Notes under the pieces: model-generated | Told to the model about the DNA's origin: nothing | Database searches by the model: none | Seen by the model: only the letters and a program-made list of their open reading frames with translations | Shown here: in pieces, positions 1 through 6,486 of the stretch | How the letters are laid out: the number at the start of each line of letters is the position of its first letter | How positions within the stretch are numbered: position 1 is the stretch's first letter | Made by a program: the position numbers and the translations under genes | Source: an uncultured Collinsella sp. | GTDB lineage: Bacteria; Actinomycetota; Coriobacteriia; Coriobacteriales; Coriobacteriaceae | DNA: 17,035 nt | Assembly (NCBI GenBank): GCA_900541725.1 | Contig: UQLB01000035.1 | Span: 1 to 17,035 of the forward strand | Reading direction: 5' to 3'

Positions 1-120
1 GAGACGGCGAGTTAGCCGGCAGGTCGGCATGTCAATCCTGGTCTAACAGAGCCTTAGATTATCACAAACGTCCGTATATTCGGTTGTCCGAATGATATTT
101 CGTTTGATATGCCCCGTATT

Positions 121-152
121 GACCGTTCACCTGAATTTTTCGACCGTTTACC
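121..152 (+). repeat. Paired direct repeat GACCGTTYACC, 21-bp period
   Basis: GACCGTTCACC (121-131) recurs as GACCGTTTACC (142-152), 10 of 11 bases identical, with starts 21 bp apart, or about two helical turns. The spacer is AT-rich (TGAATTTTTC). This geometry is typical of two same-face protein-binding half-sites, but I do not recognise the motif. It lies about 230 bp upstream of the endonuclease start, so a link to that gene is only inferred. Confidence 0.4.
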
Positions 153-342
153 CGCTAAAAAAGACACCGCAACCCATGCGGATGCCCTTGGCTGCCAGCC
201 GCTCTCAACCAAAACGGAGTGCAAGCTCAACTGGCTCGACCCCACCTCGATCTAGCCATACGTCAAATATGAGGCAAATGAATCGGTAGCGTTTGTCCCA
301 AATCTTGAGTATTTGTTCGACAGAACGGCCCCTGCCGGCACC

Positions 343-351
343 TGCTAGACT
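343..351 (+). promoter_or_regulatory. Possible extended -10 of the endonuclease gene
   Basis: TGCTAGACT gives an extended -10 (TGn followed by TAGACT, 4 of 6 to TATAAT). No convincing -35 sits 16-18 bp upstream. Transcription would start near 358 and leave a leader of about 27 bases that includes the AGGAG ribosome site at 375-379. Confidence 0.3.
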
Positions 352-384
352 GGTAGATTCCCAACCGTCCATCCAGGAGCCTCA

Positions 385-1368
385 ATGTCGCGCAAGTCCA
401 CCTACAAGCAAGTACTTTCCATCGGCACCGCCGTGGTGCTGGGGTTTGCGCTGTTTACGGGATCGCTCGACGGAGCTCCCAAGCTGCTGTCGCCGCAAAG
501 CGATGAACAGGCGGCGGCTCTGGCCGAAAAACAAAACGAGAGCCCCAGCCGCACCGACGACGAGGCGGACCTGGTCGCCCGGCTCGAATCGGGAACAGCG
601 AGTTCCTCGGACTCTCAAAATAGCCAAGACTCTGGCGATGGCCCTGAATCCGCCGCGACCAACACCAACGATAACGTTGCCGAGGACAGCTCCACCGCCC
701 CCATCGACGAGGTGGAAAACCCCAACCTCAACCGCGCCCGCGGTGTTTATCTCAGCAGCATTCCCGACTACGCCGGCAACCCCTACGTTGCCCTTCGCGC
801 CGACAGCACGCACCCGCTCGGCACACCATCATTCACGCTCGATGAATACGAGCGCGCTACAGAAGAGGGCTGCTTTAAGAAGTTCTCCAAGCTCGACAGC
901 CTGGGCCGCACCCGCAAAGCACTCGCCTGCGTGGGCCCCGAATCACTCGGTCAAGGCGAGCGCGGCGATATCTCGCGTATCCATCCTGCCGGTTGGCATC
1001 AGCAGCGCTACGACTTTATTCCGGGCCAGAGCCTCTACAACCGCTGCCACCTTATCGCCTGGTCGCTCTGCGGCGAAAACGCCAACCGCAAAAATCTCCT
1101 CACCGGCACGCGCTATCTCAACGAAACGGGCATGCTGCCGTTTGAGGAGCAGATTCTCGGCTACATCCGCGACACGGGCAACCATGTGCTCTACCGCGTC
1201 ACGCCCATGTATAACGAAGAGGAACTTGTCTGCCGTGGCGTGCGCCTTGAGGCGCAATCGGTCGAGGACCACGGCAAGACCCTCTGCTTCCACGTATATT
1301 GCTACAACCTGCAGCCGCACGTGCAGATCGACTACGTCACCGGCCGCAACCAGGCCTCGGGGAACTAG
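385..1368 (+). CDS. Secreted or membrane-anchored DNA/RNA non-specific endonuclease (EndA-like)
   Basis: This 327-residue protein is predicted to cut nucleic acids outside the cytoplasm. Residues 8-26 are a hydrophobic segment after a basic start (MSRKSTYK), a signal peptide or membrane anchor. Residues about 35-115 are a low-complexity Ser/Asp/Glu/Asn/Ala linker. The rest resembles the beta-beta-alpha-metal nuclease family that includes streptococcal EndA. The active-site region reads NRCHLIAW (219-226), then GENANRKNLLTGTRYLN (230-246). By family analogy H222 is the catalytic base and N246 the metal ligand. The usual Gly before the His (RGH) is Cys here. AGGAG lies 5 bases before the ATG. 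The gene stands alone and converges on the EF-G-like gene. A role in DNA scavenging or degrading extracellular DNA is inferred from the family; uptake-linked cleavage as in EndA is possible, but no competence genes are nearby. Confidence 0.85.
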   Translation: MSRKSTYKQVLSIGTAVVLGFALFTGSLDGAPKLLSPQSDEQAAALAEKQNESPSRTDDEADLVARLESGTASSSDSQNSQDSGDGPESAATNTNDNVAEDSSTAPIDEVENPNLNRARGVYLSSIPDYAGNPYVALRADSTHPLGTPSFTLDEYERATEEGCFKKFSKLDSLGRTRKALACVGPESLGQGERGDISRIHPAGWHQQRYDFIPGQSLYNRCHLIAWSLCGENANRKNLLTGTRYLNETGMLPFEEQILGYIRDTGNHVLYRVTPMYNEEELVCRGVRLEAQSVEDHGKTLCFHVYCYNLQPHVQIDYVTGRNQASGN

Positions 1369-1416
1369 CCCCAAGCCACGACAAGAACCGATTTGCAACC
1401 CACCGGGGACCAAAAA

Positions 1417-1444
1417 GGGCCGCCCCGGTTACCCAAGGCGGCTC
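1417..1444. terminator. Bidirectional terminator, endonuclease / EF-G-like
   Basis: GGGCCGCC (1417-1424) pairs with GGCGGCTC (1437-1444) over 8 bp including one G-U, with a 12-base loop. It is followed by TTT on the plus strand and preceded by AAAAA, which gives a T5 tail on the minus strand. It lies between two convergent genes, 37 bases beyond the minus-strand stop codon. Confidence 0.75.
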
Positions 1445-1480
1445 TTTCGTCAGCACCTACATTGCAGGCAAAATCACACG

Positions 1481-3556
1481 CTACTTGGCGCGACCCTCCT
1501 CATAGCGCTCGACCAGCTTGGCCTGAACGTCGTAGGGCACCTGCTCATAGCCAGCCGGCTTCATGGTAAAGTCGCCCGTGCCGCGCGTGATGGAACGCAG
1601 GCGTGTCGAGTAATCCGTCAGCTCGGCAAGAGGCGCCTGGGCAATGACCACGGTATCGCCGCGCTCGTCGGTCTCCATGCCGGTCACGCGGCCGCGCGAG
1701 GCGGAGATGTCGCCCATCACGGCGCCGGCATAGCTCTCGGGGATGGTCACCGTGACCTCCTCGATGGGCTCCAGCACCACCGGATCGGCGTCGGCGCACG
1801 CCTTGCGCAGGCCGATGCGGGCCGCCGCGCGGAAGGCCATTTCGTTGGAGTCGACGCTGTGATACGAGCCGTCGTACACAGCCACGCGAATGCCCGTGAG
1901 CGGGTAGCCGGCAATGATGCCGTCCTTCATGGTCTCCTGGACGCCCTTGTCCACGGCGGGAATCAGCGAGCGCGGAATGCGGCCGCCTACGACCTCATCC
2001 ACAAACTCGTAGCCGTCGCTCGTGCCGTCGGGCCCAATAAGCGGCTCCACGCGCAGCCAGCAGTCGCCGTACTGACCGGCACCACCGGTCTGCTTCTTGT
2101 GGCGGCCCTGGGCGCTCGCCGTGCGGCGGATGGTCTCGCGATACGGAATGCGGATCGGCACGCTCTTGGCCACGACCTTGGTACGGTCCTCCAAACGGTT
2201 GAGCAGCACCGAAACCTGCGCCTCACCCACGGCGGAGATAATGGTCTGGCCGGTCTCCTCGTCACGATCGATGCTCATGGTCGGATCGGCCTTGCAGGCC
2301 TTCTCGATAAACGTGTAGAGCTTCTCTTCGTCCCCGCGATTCTCGGCCTCGATGGCAATGCGGTACTGCGAGTTGGGGAACTTAAACGCCGCAGCCTCGA
2401 CCTTGCCGGTAATCGAGAGCGTATCGCCCGTCTCGGCCGCCAGCTTGGGTGCCACGATAATGTCGCCGGCATAGGCGTGACCGACCTCGGTCATGTCGCG
2501 GCCGCACATCACATACAGGTGAGCCAGACGGTCGCCCTTGCGCGTGCGCGCGTTGACCAGCTCAAGGCCCGGCTCAAGCGTACCCGTCAGCACCTTAATA
2601 AAGCTGATGCGACCCTGCTGCGGATCGGCCAGGGTCTTAAACACAAACGCCACCGGACGATCATCGTCGCTTGAAATCTTGAGCGAATCGCCGTCGATAA
2701 GCGGCATCTCGCCGTAGTCGGTCGGCGCCGGGAAGTATGTGGCGATGTCGTCCATCAGCGAGTTGACGCCCTGCTCCTTAATGCAATCGCCCGCAAAGAC
2801 CGGCACAAAGATGCGCTCGGCGATCGCCTTCGACAGCAGGCCTTCAAGCTCCTCCTGCGTCAGCGTCTCCTCGCCTTCCAAGTACTTCATCATCAGTTCG
2901 TCGTCAGCCTCGGCCACCAGCTCGCACAGATGGTCATGGGCTTCCTCGGCCTGGGCACGATACTCCTCGGGAATCTCCGACTCAACGGCTTCGGTGCCGT
3001 TGCAATGGCGCGCCTTCATGCGCACCAGGTCGATGATGCCGTCAAAGTCCTCGCCCTCGCCCCAGGGAAGGGTCACGGCGCCCAGGCGCGTGCCAAAGCG
3101 CTCTTGCAGCAGGTCCATCGTGGTCGCAAAGCTGGCCTCGGAGCGCGACAGGCGGTTTACGAACACCGCACGCGCCAGGCGCAGGTCCTCGGCGGCATAC
3201 CAGAGCTTAACCGTCGTAGGCTGCGGGCCGGCCTCGGCGTCGACCACAAACAGAGCCGTCTCGCAGACGCTCATCGCGGCAAAGGCATCGCCGATAAAAT
3301 CGGGGTAGCACGGGGCATCGAGCACATTGATGCGCGCGCCCTTCCAGTCGATCGGCGCGATGGTCGTCGAGATGGAGAATGAACGCTTGACCTCTTCGGG
3401 GTCATAGTCGAGCGTGGGCTTGGTGCCGTCGTGGCCGCCCAGGCGGGCGGTCTTGCCGGAAAGGTGGAGCATGGCCTCGGCGAGCGAAGTCTTGCCCACC
3501 CCGCCTTGGCCTACGAGCACCACGTTCCTTACGTTGCCGGTCTTGGGAGCACCCAT
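1481..3556 (-). CDS. EF-G-like translational GTPase paralogue (FusA2 type)
   Basis: This is a 691-residue protein with full-length EF-G architecture: G domain, domain II from about residue 300, and domains III-V (domain IV with QGRHKKQTGGAGQYG; domain V with an SRGRVTGMETD segment). The start is the ATG at 3556, with AGGAGG 5 bases upstream; the frame runs further upstream but has no better start. The GTPase motifs depart from canonical EF-G. G1 is GQGGVGKT (16-23) rather than AHIDAGKT. G3 is DAPCYPDF (80-87) rather than DTPGHVDF, so the usual catalytic His is Tyr. G4 is NRLS (134-137) rather than NKMD, losing the Asp that reads guanine. Tyr in G3 is known among actinobacterial EF-G-like proteins; the Cys and the altered G4 go further. 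It is therefore probably not the main elongation factor. It acts in the cytoplasm, presumably on ribosomes, with no defined role. Confidence 0.88.
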   Translation of the reverse strand: MGAPKTGNVRNVVLVGQGGVGKTSLAEAMLHLSGKTARLGGHDGTKPTLDYDPEEVKRSFSISTTIAPIDWKGARINVLDAPCYPDFIGDAFAAMSVCETALFVVDAEAGPQPTTVKLWYAAEDLRLARAVFVNRLSRSEASFATTMDLLQERFGTRLGAVTLPWGEGEDFDGIIDLVRMKARHCNGTEAVESEIPEEYRAQAEEAHDHLCELVAEADDELMMKYLEGEETLTQEELEGLLSKAIAERIFVPVFAGDCIKEQGVNSLMDDIATYFPAPTDYGEMPLIDGDSLKISSDDDRPVAFVFKTLADPQQGRISFIKVLTGTLEPGLELVNARTRKGDRLAHLYVMCGRDMTEVGHAYAGDIIVAPKLAAETGDTLSITGKVEAAAFKFPNSQYRIAIEAENRGDEEKLYTFIEKACKADPTMSIDRDEETGQTIISAVGEAQVSVLLNRLEDRTKVVAKSVPIRIPYRETIRRTASAQGRHKKQTGGAGQYGDCWLRVEPLIGPDGTSDGYEFVDEVVGGRIPRSLIPAVDKGVQETMKDGIIAGYPLTGIRVAVYDGSYHSVDSNEMAFRAAARIGLRKACADADPVVLEPIEEVTVTIPESYAGAVMGDISASRGRVTGMETDERGDTVVIAQAPLAELTDYSTRLRSITRGTGDFTMKPAGYEQVPYDVQAKLVERYEEGRAK

Positions 3557-3724
3557 GATGACCTCCTTGCAGGGTCGCGCGCGATGCGCGACGCCAACGG
3601 GGAGAGTTCGCGGTCGGTGCCATCCCGGGAGCAGCATGGTCGGCAGCCGAGCCGACTCACCCTCCAAATGTCCTATGCCACCACCCTACCCTCACGGGCG
3701 ACCGTCCATGCATACCTTTCGGCG
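3557..3724 (-). promoter_or_regulatory. Long 5' leader of the EF-G-like gene with hairpins
   Basis: If the promoter at 3731-3759 is right, the mRNA has a leader of about 168 bases. It includes a 7-bp GC hairpin, GTCGCGC (3574-3580) with GCGCGAC (3586-3592), which ends 6 bases upstream of the AGGAGG ribosome site. A second 6-bp GTCGGC/GCCGAC hairpin lies further upstream in the leader. No T-run follows either one and I recognise no riboswitch family. Confidence 0.3.
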
Positions 3725-3730
3725 CACGTA

Positions 3731-3759
3731 TGAATACAGGCGGCGAGAGGAAAAGACAA
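3731..3759 (-). promoter_or_regulatory. Sigma-70-type promoter of the EF-G-like gene
   Basis: On the minus strand TTGTCT (3754-3759) is followed after exactly 17 bp by TATTCA (3731-3736). These match the -35 and -10 consensus at 4 of 6 positions each. The promoter points at the EF-G-like gene and lies just beyond the terminator of the ABC operon. Confidence 0.45.
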
Positions 3760-3796
3760 GCTTGTGAGGCGATTATTGAACCCCGTCGATGCAAAC

Positions 3797-3833
3797 AAAA
3801 AGCCGCCACAGACCGTAAGACCTGCGGCGGCTT
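3797..3833 (-). terminator. Terminator of the amino acid ABC operon
   Basis: The arms at 3800-3811 and 3822-3833 pair over 12 positions with one A-C mismatch. On the minus strand the hairpin ends in GGCGGC followed by TTTTT. It lies 33 bases after the stop codon of the ATPase gene, the last gene of the operon. Confidence 0.85.
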
Positions 3834-3866
3834 CGCCTTAATTAATAGTTGAGTAAATACCTGAGC

Positions 3867-4631
3867 CTATCCCTCGATACGGCTCAAGAACTCACGGGTG
3901 CGCTGCTCACGCGGATGGTCGATGACCTGCTCGGCAGGACCCTCCTCGACAATGCGGCCGCCATCCATAAAGACCACGCGGTCGGCAACATCGCGCGCAA
4001 ACTGCATTGCGTGGGTCACAATCACCATCGTCATATTCTGCGCGGCAAGGTCTTTAATGACACGCAGCACCTCGGCCGTCAGCTCGGGATCGAGCGCCGA
4101 GGTCGGCTCGTCAAAGAACAGGATCTCCGGGTCGAGCGCCAAGGCGCGGGCGATACTCACACGCTGTTGCTGACCGCCCGAAAGCTCACACGGAACCTTG
4201 TTCTCGTTGCCCACAAGCCCCATCTGAGCAATCAATTCATGCGCACGAGCTTCCGCCTGCTCGCGCGGGCGCTTAAGCACGCGGATCGGCGCGTCGATGA
4301 TGTTTTTCATCACGGTATAGTGCGGGAACAGGTTGTAATTTTGGAACACCAGGCCGAATCGCGAGCGCGCCTGCTTGGGCACATCGCCCTTCGCAAAGAC
4401 CGCGCCCGAACCCGCATCCGTCGCAACGGCAAGGTCACCAAACGAGAGCGAGCCTCCGTCGAGTGTCTCGAGCAGCGTGGCACACCGCAGCAGCGTGGAC
4501 TTGCCGCCACCCGAAGGCCCGATAATCGCCACGACCTCGCCACGCTTTACCTCGAGCGAGATATCCTTGAGCACCTCATTGCCGCCAAACGCCTTACGCG
4601 CGTTCGATATATTCATTACCGAGTTAGTCAT
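3867..4631 (-). CDS. Polar amino acid ABC transporter ATP-binding protein
   Basis: This 254-residue protein is the cytoplasmic motor that hydrolyses ATP to drive the permease encoded just upstream. All landmarks of a GlnQ-type ATPase are present: Walker A GPSGGGKST (38-46), Q-loop FQNYNLFPH (96-104), signature LSGGQQQR (150-157), Walker B LFFDEPTSALD (171-181) and switch His in THAMQ (206-210). The ATG at 4631 overlaps the permease stop codon by 8 bases, which implies translational coupling; no strong ribosome site is visible, and an internal Met6 start (4616) is possible. The substrate class is inferred from the binding protein; the specific amino acid cannot be read from the sequence. Confidence 0.95.
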   Translation of the reverse strand: MTNSVMNISNARKAFGGNEVLKDISLEVKRGEVVAIIGPSGGGKSTLLRCATLLETLDGGSLSFGDLAVATDAGSGAVFAKGDVPKQARSRFGLVFQNYNLFPHYTVMKNIIDAPIRVLKRPREQAEARAHELIAQMGLVGNENKVPCELSGGQQQRVSIARALALDPEILFFDEPTSALDPELTAEVLRVIKDLAAQNMTMVIVTHAMQFARDVADRVVFMDGGRIVEEGPAEQVIDHPREQRTREFLSRIEG

Positions 4632-5277
4632 GATAATAGTCCAGCTTCTTTTCGGCGGCGCCCAACAGCATCTCGACCACGAAGTTGAAAACCCAGTAGA
4701 TCAGCGCCGCAATCGCAAACGGTACCATGCTCACCTGCGAGGCAACCAGGGCCTTGGCGGTCGAGAACATCTCGCCCACGCCAATGGCAAACGCCAGCGA
4801 CGTGTCCTTGACCAGCGTGATGATCTCGTTGCCCATCGCCGGCAGAATACGCTTGGCAACCTGCGGCATCACAATGTACAAAAACGTCTGCAGGCGCGAG
4901 TAGCCCAGCACCTCGGCGGCCTCGTATTGACCGCGCGGAATGGACTGCAGGCCCGAGCGATAGATCTCGGCAAAGTAACCGGCGTAGTTGATGATGAACG
5001 CTACGACGCACGCCGTCCACTTGGAATCGGGCGTGAGCGAAATGCCGAACACGTAGTACGGGGCAAAGTAGATGGCAAACATCTGCAGCATGAGCGGCGT
5101 GCCGCGCATAACCGAGATATAGATGCGCGCAATCCAGCGGAGCGGCGCAATTTTGCTCATGCGCATAAACGCCACGGGAATTCCCAGCGGAATCGACCCG
5201 AGCAGCGTCAGTACAAACAGCTGCAAACTGACCAAGAATCCCTGGCCGAGCATCTGCATCATGACCTGAATAGACAT
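4624..5277 (-). CDS. Polar amino acid ABC transporter permease (HisM/GlnP family)
   Basis: This 217-residue integral membrane protein forms the channel of the importer. Hydrophobic segments fall near residues 14-36, 50-78, 86-104, 160-180 and 186-206. The cytoplasmic coupling (EAA) loop is at 119-139, beginning EAAEVLGYSR and ending VMPQ. I chose the ATG at 5277 because it shares a base with the stop of the binding-protein gene (TAATG), a standard coupling arrangement. A TTG at 5292 in the same frame would add five residues and lacks a better ribosome site. Only one permease gene is present, so the channel is probably a homodimer (inference). Confidence 0.94.
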   Translation of the reverse strand: MSIQVMMQMLGQGFLVSLQLFVLTLLGSIPLGIPVAFMRMSKIAPLRWIARIYISVMRGTPLMLQMFAIYFAPYYVFGISLTPDSKWTACVVAFIINYAGYFAEIYRSGLQSIPRGQYEAAEVLGYSRLQTFLYIVMPQVAKRILPAMGNEIITLVKDTSLAFAIGVGEMFSTAKALVASQVSMVPFAIAALIYWVFNFVVEMLLGAAEKKLDYYHD

Positions 5278-6137
5278 TACTTGAGCACCCAATTATCGAA
5301 AGACAAACCATAGCTTGAATATTTATCGCAGAGGTCCTTGACCGTGCCGTCCTCGTAGAGCGCCTTGAGCGACTCGGCTACAGCATCGGCCGACTTGGTG
5401 TCGCCCTTCTTAAAGCCAACGGCGTAGTGCTCGCTGGACAGCGGCTCATCAAGCTGCGTATAGGCATCGGGCTTGGCGGCAAGCTGATACTGGGCAATCG
5501 AAAGGTCGCACGCCACGGCATCGACCGCGCCGCTCTCGAGCTGCATAAAGGCCGTGTTGTACTCGCCGATCGTGTCGAGCGTGGCAAACGTCGCCGCCAG
5601 ATCCTTCTGGTCACCCTCGAGCACATCCTGCGCAGCGGAATCGGTCTGGGTAATCACGGTCTTGCCGGCAAGATCGTCCCAGCTCTTGATGCCCGCGTCC
5701 TTCTTGACCACGAGCACTTGCTCGTTGAGCATGTACGGCTCAGAGAACGTGTAGTCATCCTCGCGCCCCTCCATGGTAAAGCCGTTCCAGATGCAGTTGA
5801 TGGCGCCCGAGTTAAGCAGCGTATCCTTGGCGTCCCAGTCGATGGCCTCGTATTTGACCTCCCAGTCCTGCTTATCGGCAACAGCCTTGGCCAGATCGAG
5901 ATCAAAGCCGGTGTACTCGCCATCGTCGCCCACAAAGCCGTACGGAGGATAGGACTTATCGAAGCCCACCACGAGCTTCTTGGACTCCGCAGCACCCTTC
6001 ACATCCTTGGCCGCGGCAGAGCCAGCAGCGGAGCCCTTGCCGGCACCACCGCCGCAACCGACAAGACCAAGGCCAAGCACCGTGGCGAGCGAGCCGGCTA
6101 GACCAACAAACTGACGACGAGACATATCGGTGTTCAT
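5277..6137 (-). CDS. Amino acid ABC transporter substrate-binding lipoprotein, Tat-type signal
   Basis: This 286-residue solute-binding protein belongs to family 3, which binds polar amino acids. The start is the ATG at 6137, preceded by AAGGGGGG about 5 bases upstream. The N-terminus combines a twin-arginine motif (SRRQFVG, 6-12), a hydrophobic stretch and a lipobox ending LVGC, with Cys28 the lipid-modified residue. This suggests folded export by Tat and anchoring to the outer face of the membrane. A Gly/Ala/Ser linker follows. The mature domain begins with KLVVGFDKSYPPYGF and contains YTGFDLDLAKAVA, both typical of the family. It is the first gene of a three-gene operon and is usually the most abundant product. 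The exact substrate (for example glutamine, arginine or cystine) is not determinable here. Confidence 0.93.
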   Translation of the reverse strand: MNTDMSRRQFVGLAGSLATVLGLGLVGCGGGAGKGSAAGSAAAKDVKGAAESKKLVVGFDKSYPPYGFVGDDGEYTGFDLDLAKAVADKQDWEVKYEAIDWDAKDTLLNSGAINCIWNGFTMEGREDDYTFSEPYMLNEQVLVVKKDAGIKSWDDLAGKTVITQTDSAAQDVLEGDQKDLAATFATLDTIGEYNTAFMQLESGAVDAVACDLSIAQYQLAAKPDAYTQLDEPLSSEHYAVGFKKGDTKSADAVAESLKALYEDGTVKDLCDKYSSYGLSFDNWVLK

Positions 6138-6155
6138 GGTATCCCCCCTTGATGG

Positions 6156-6175
6156 CACTTTAGTTAAGTAAAGTG
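6156..6175. promoter_or_regulatory. 20-bp near-palindrome, candidate operator of the ABC operon
   Basis: CACTTTAGTTAAGTAAAGTG is symmetric at 18 of 20 positions: 7-bp arms CACTTTA and TAAAGTG, with only the G-G pair at 6163/6168 breaking symmetry. It lies in the leader between the promoter and the ribosome site. A related CACTTTAGTG occurs at 6200-6209, inside the promoter spacer. Repeated half-sites at and just downstream of a promoter suggest a repressor. It matches no operator I know. Confidence 0.55.
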
Positions 6176-6193
6176 ATTCGTGTAACGTCCAGA

Positions 6194-6222
6194 ATCATAC
6201 ACTTTAGTGAGATGGAGTACAA
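6194..6222 (-). promoter_or_regulatory. Promoter of the amino acid ABC operon
   Basis: On the minus strand TTGTAC (-35, 6217-6222) and TATGAT (-10, 6194-6199) are separated by exactly 17 bp, matching consensus at 4 and 5 of 6 positions. The spacer contains the CACTAAAGTG element (6200-6209), so a bound regulator would directly block RNA polymerase. Transcription would start near 6187, leaving a leader of about 50 bases. Confidence 0.65.
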
Positions 6223-6228
6223 GGGAGG

Positions 6229-6379
6229 GTTTGCCCAGCGTGGGCGGGGAGCGGCGCGTAATTAAGTTTCCTGCTCTACAGTCCTGCGCAAGACGGAAAG
6301 CACATTAAGTGCTTTCCTTTGCGTGCGGAACTCGCGATAAACTTAATTACGCGCCGCTCCCCGCCCACGCCGGGCAAAC
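6229..6379. repeat. 151-bp palindromic element with 41-bp arms
   Basis: The left arm (6229-6269) and right arm (6339-6379) are reverse complements at 40 of 41 positions; the only mismatch is A at 6237. Each arm begins GTTTGCCC, runs through a G+C block (GGGCGGGGAGCGGCGCG) and ends TAATTAAGTTT at the inner side. The 69-bp centre holds a second perfect 9-bp hairpin, GGAAAGCAC (6295-6303) and GTGCTTTCC (6309-6317) around ATTAA, with partial pairing outside it (CGCAA/TTGCG). It has no coding potential and no T-run, and it lies between divergent genes, so a terminator role is unlikely. It looks like a non-autonomous palindromic or MITE-like element; no target-site duplication is evident at its edges. 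Confidence 0.85.
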
Positions 6380-6395
6380 ATCGTTGGACTTATCA

Positions 6396-6424
6396 CTGAC
6401 ATGAAATAGGCGCTTGTATATCGT
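6396..6424 (+). promoter_or_regulatory. Candidate promoter of the RlmD-like gene
   Basis: CTGACA (6396-6401, 5 of 6 to the -35 consensus) is followed after 17 bp by TATCGT (6419-6424, 4 of 6). A better -10 by itself, TACAAT at 6442-6447, lacks a -35 at the right distance. Either would leave a short leader before the ATG at 6487. Confidence 0.35.
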
Positions 6425-6486
6425 CCGCTAGCTTGGCACGGTACAATGCTTTCAGCTTTCAATTTGTAAATTAGTGGGGTTAATTC

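Larger units (their letters stand above)
1..384. other. Left-end stretch with no supportable gene
   Basis: No convincing coding region is visible in these 384 bases. A 30-codon frame is open from the left edge to a TGA at 93-95 and could be the tail of an upstream gene, but it uses several codons rare in this window (TTA, AGA, AGG) and resembles nothing I recognise. Short frames at 92-289 (plus) and 54-245 (minus, GTG start) lack good ribosome sites and recognisable motifs. The stretch is more AT-rich than the genes, as expected for an intergenic or regulatory region. It contains the direct repeat at 121-152 and the extended -10 candidate at 343-351. Confidence 0.5.

Noticed and set aside
3..95. 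30-codon plus-strand frame open to the left edge
   Set aside because: Could be the tail of an upstream gene, but it is too short, has unusual codon choice and shows no motif.
54..245. 63-codon minus-strand frame with GTG start near the left edge
   Set aside because: No recognisable domain, doubtful ribosome site, and it covers the direct repeat; insufficient to call a gene.
293..2674. 793-codon open frame on the plus strand across the endonuclease and EF-G-like genes
   Set aside because: It is a shadow frame: it runs out of frame through one real gene and antisense to another, has Ser/Arg/Ala-biased composition and no recognisable domain.
3849..5313. Long plus-strand frames opposite the ABC transporter genes
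   Set aside because: Antisense shadows of well-identified ATPase and permease genes, with His/Arg/Leu-biased composition.
6229..6379. Idea that the large palindrome is a transcription terminator
   Set aside because: It lies between divergent genes, upstream of both, and has no T-run after either arm.
6434..6449. Possible sigma-54 promoter (TGGCACGG ... GC) before the RlmD-like gene
   Set aside because: The GG to GC spacing is one base too long for a -24/-12 promoter and the TTGC element is not matched.
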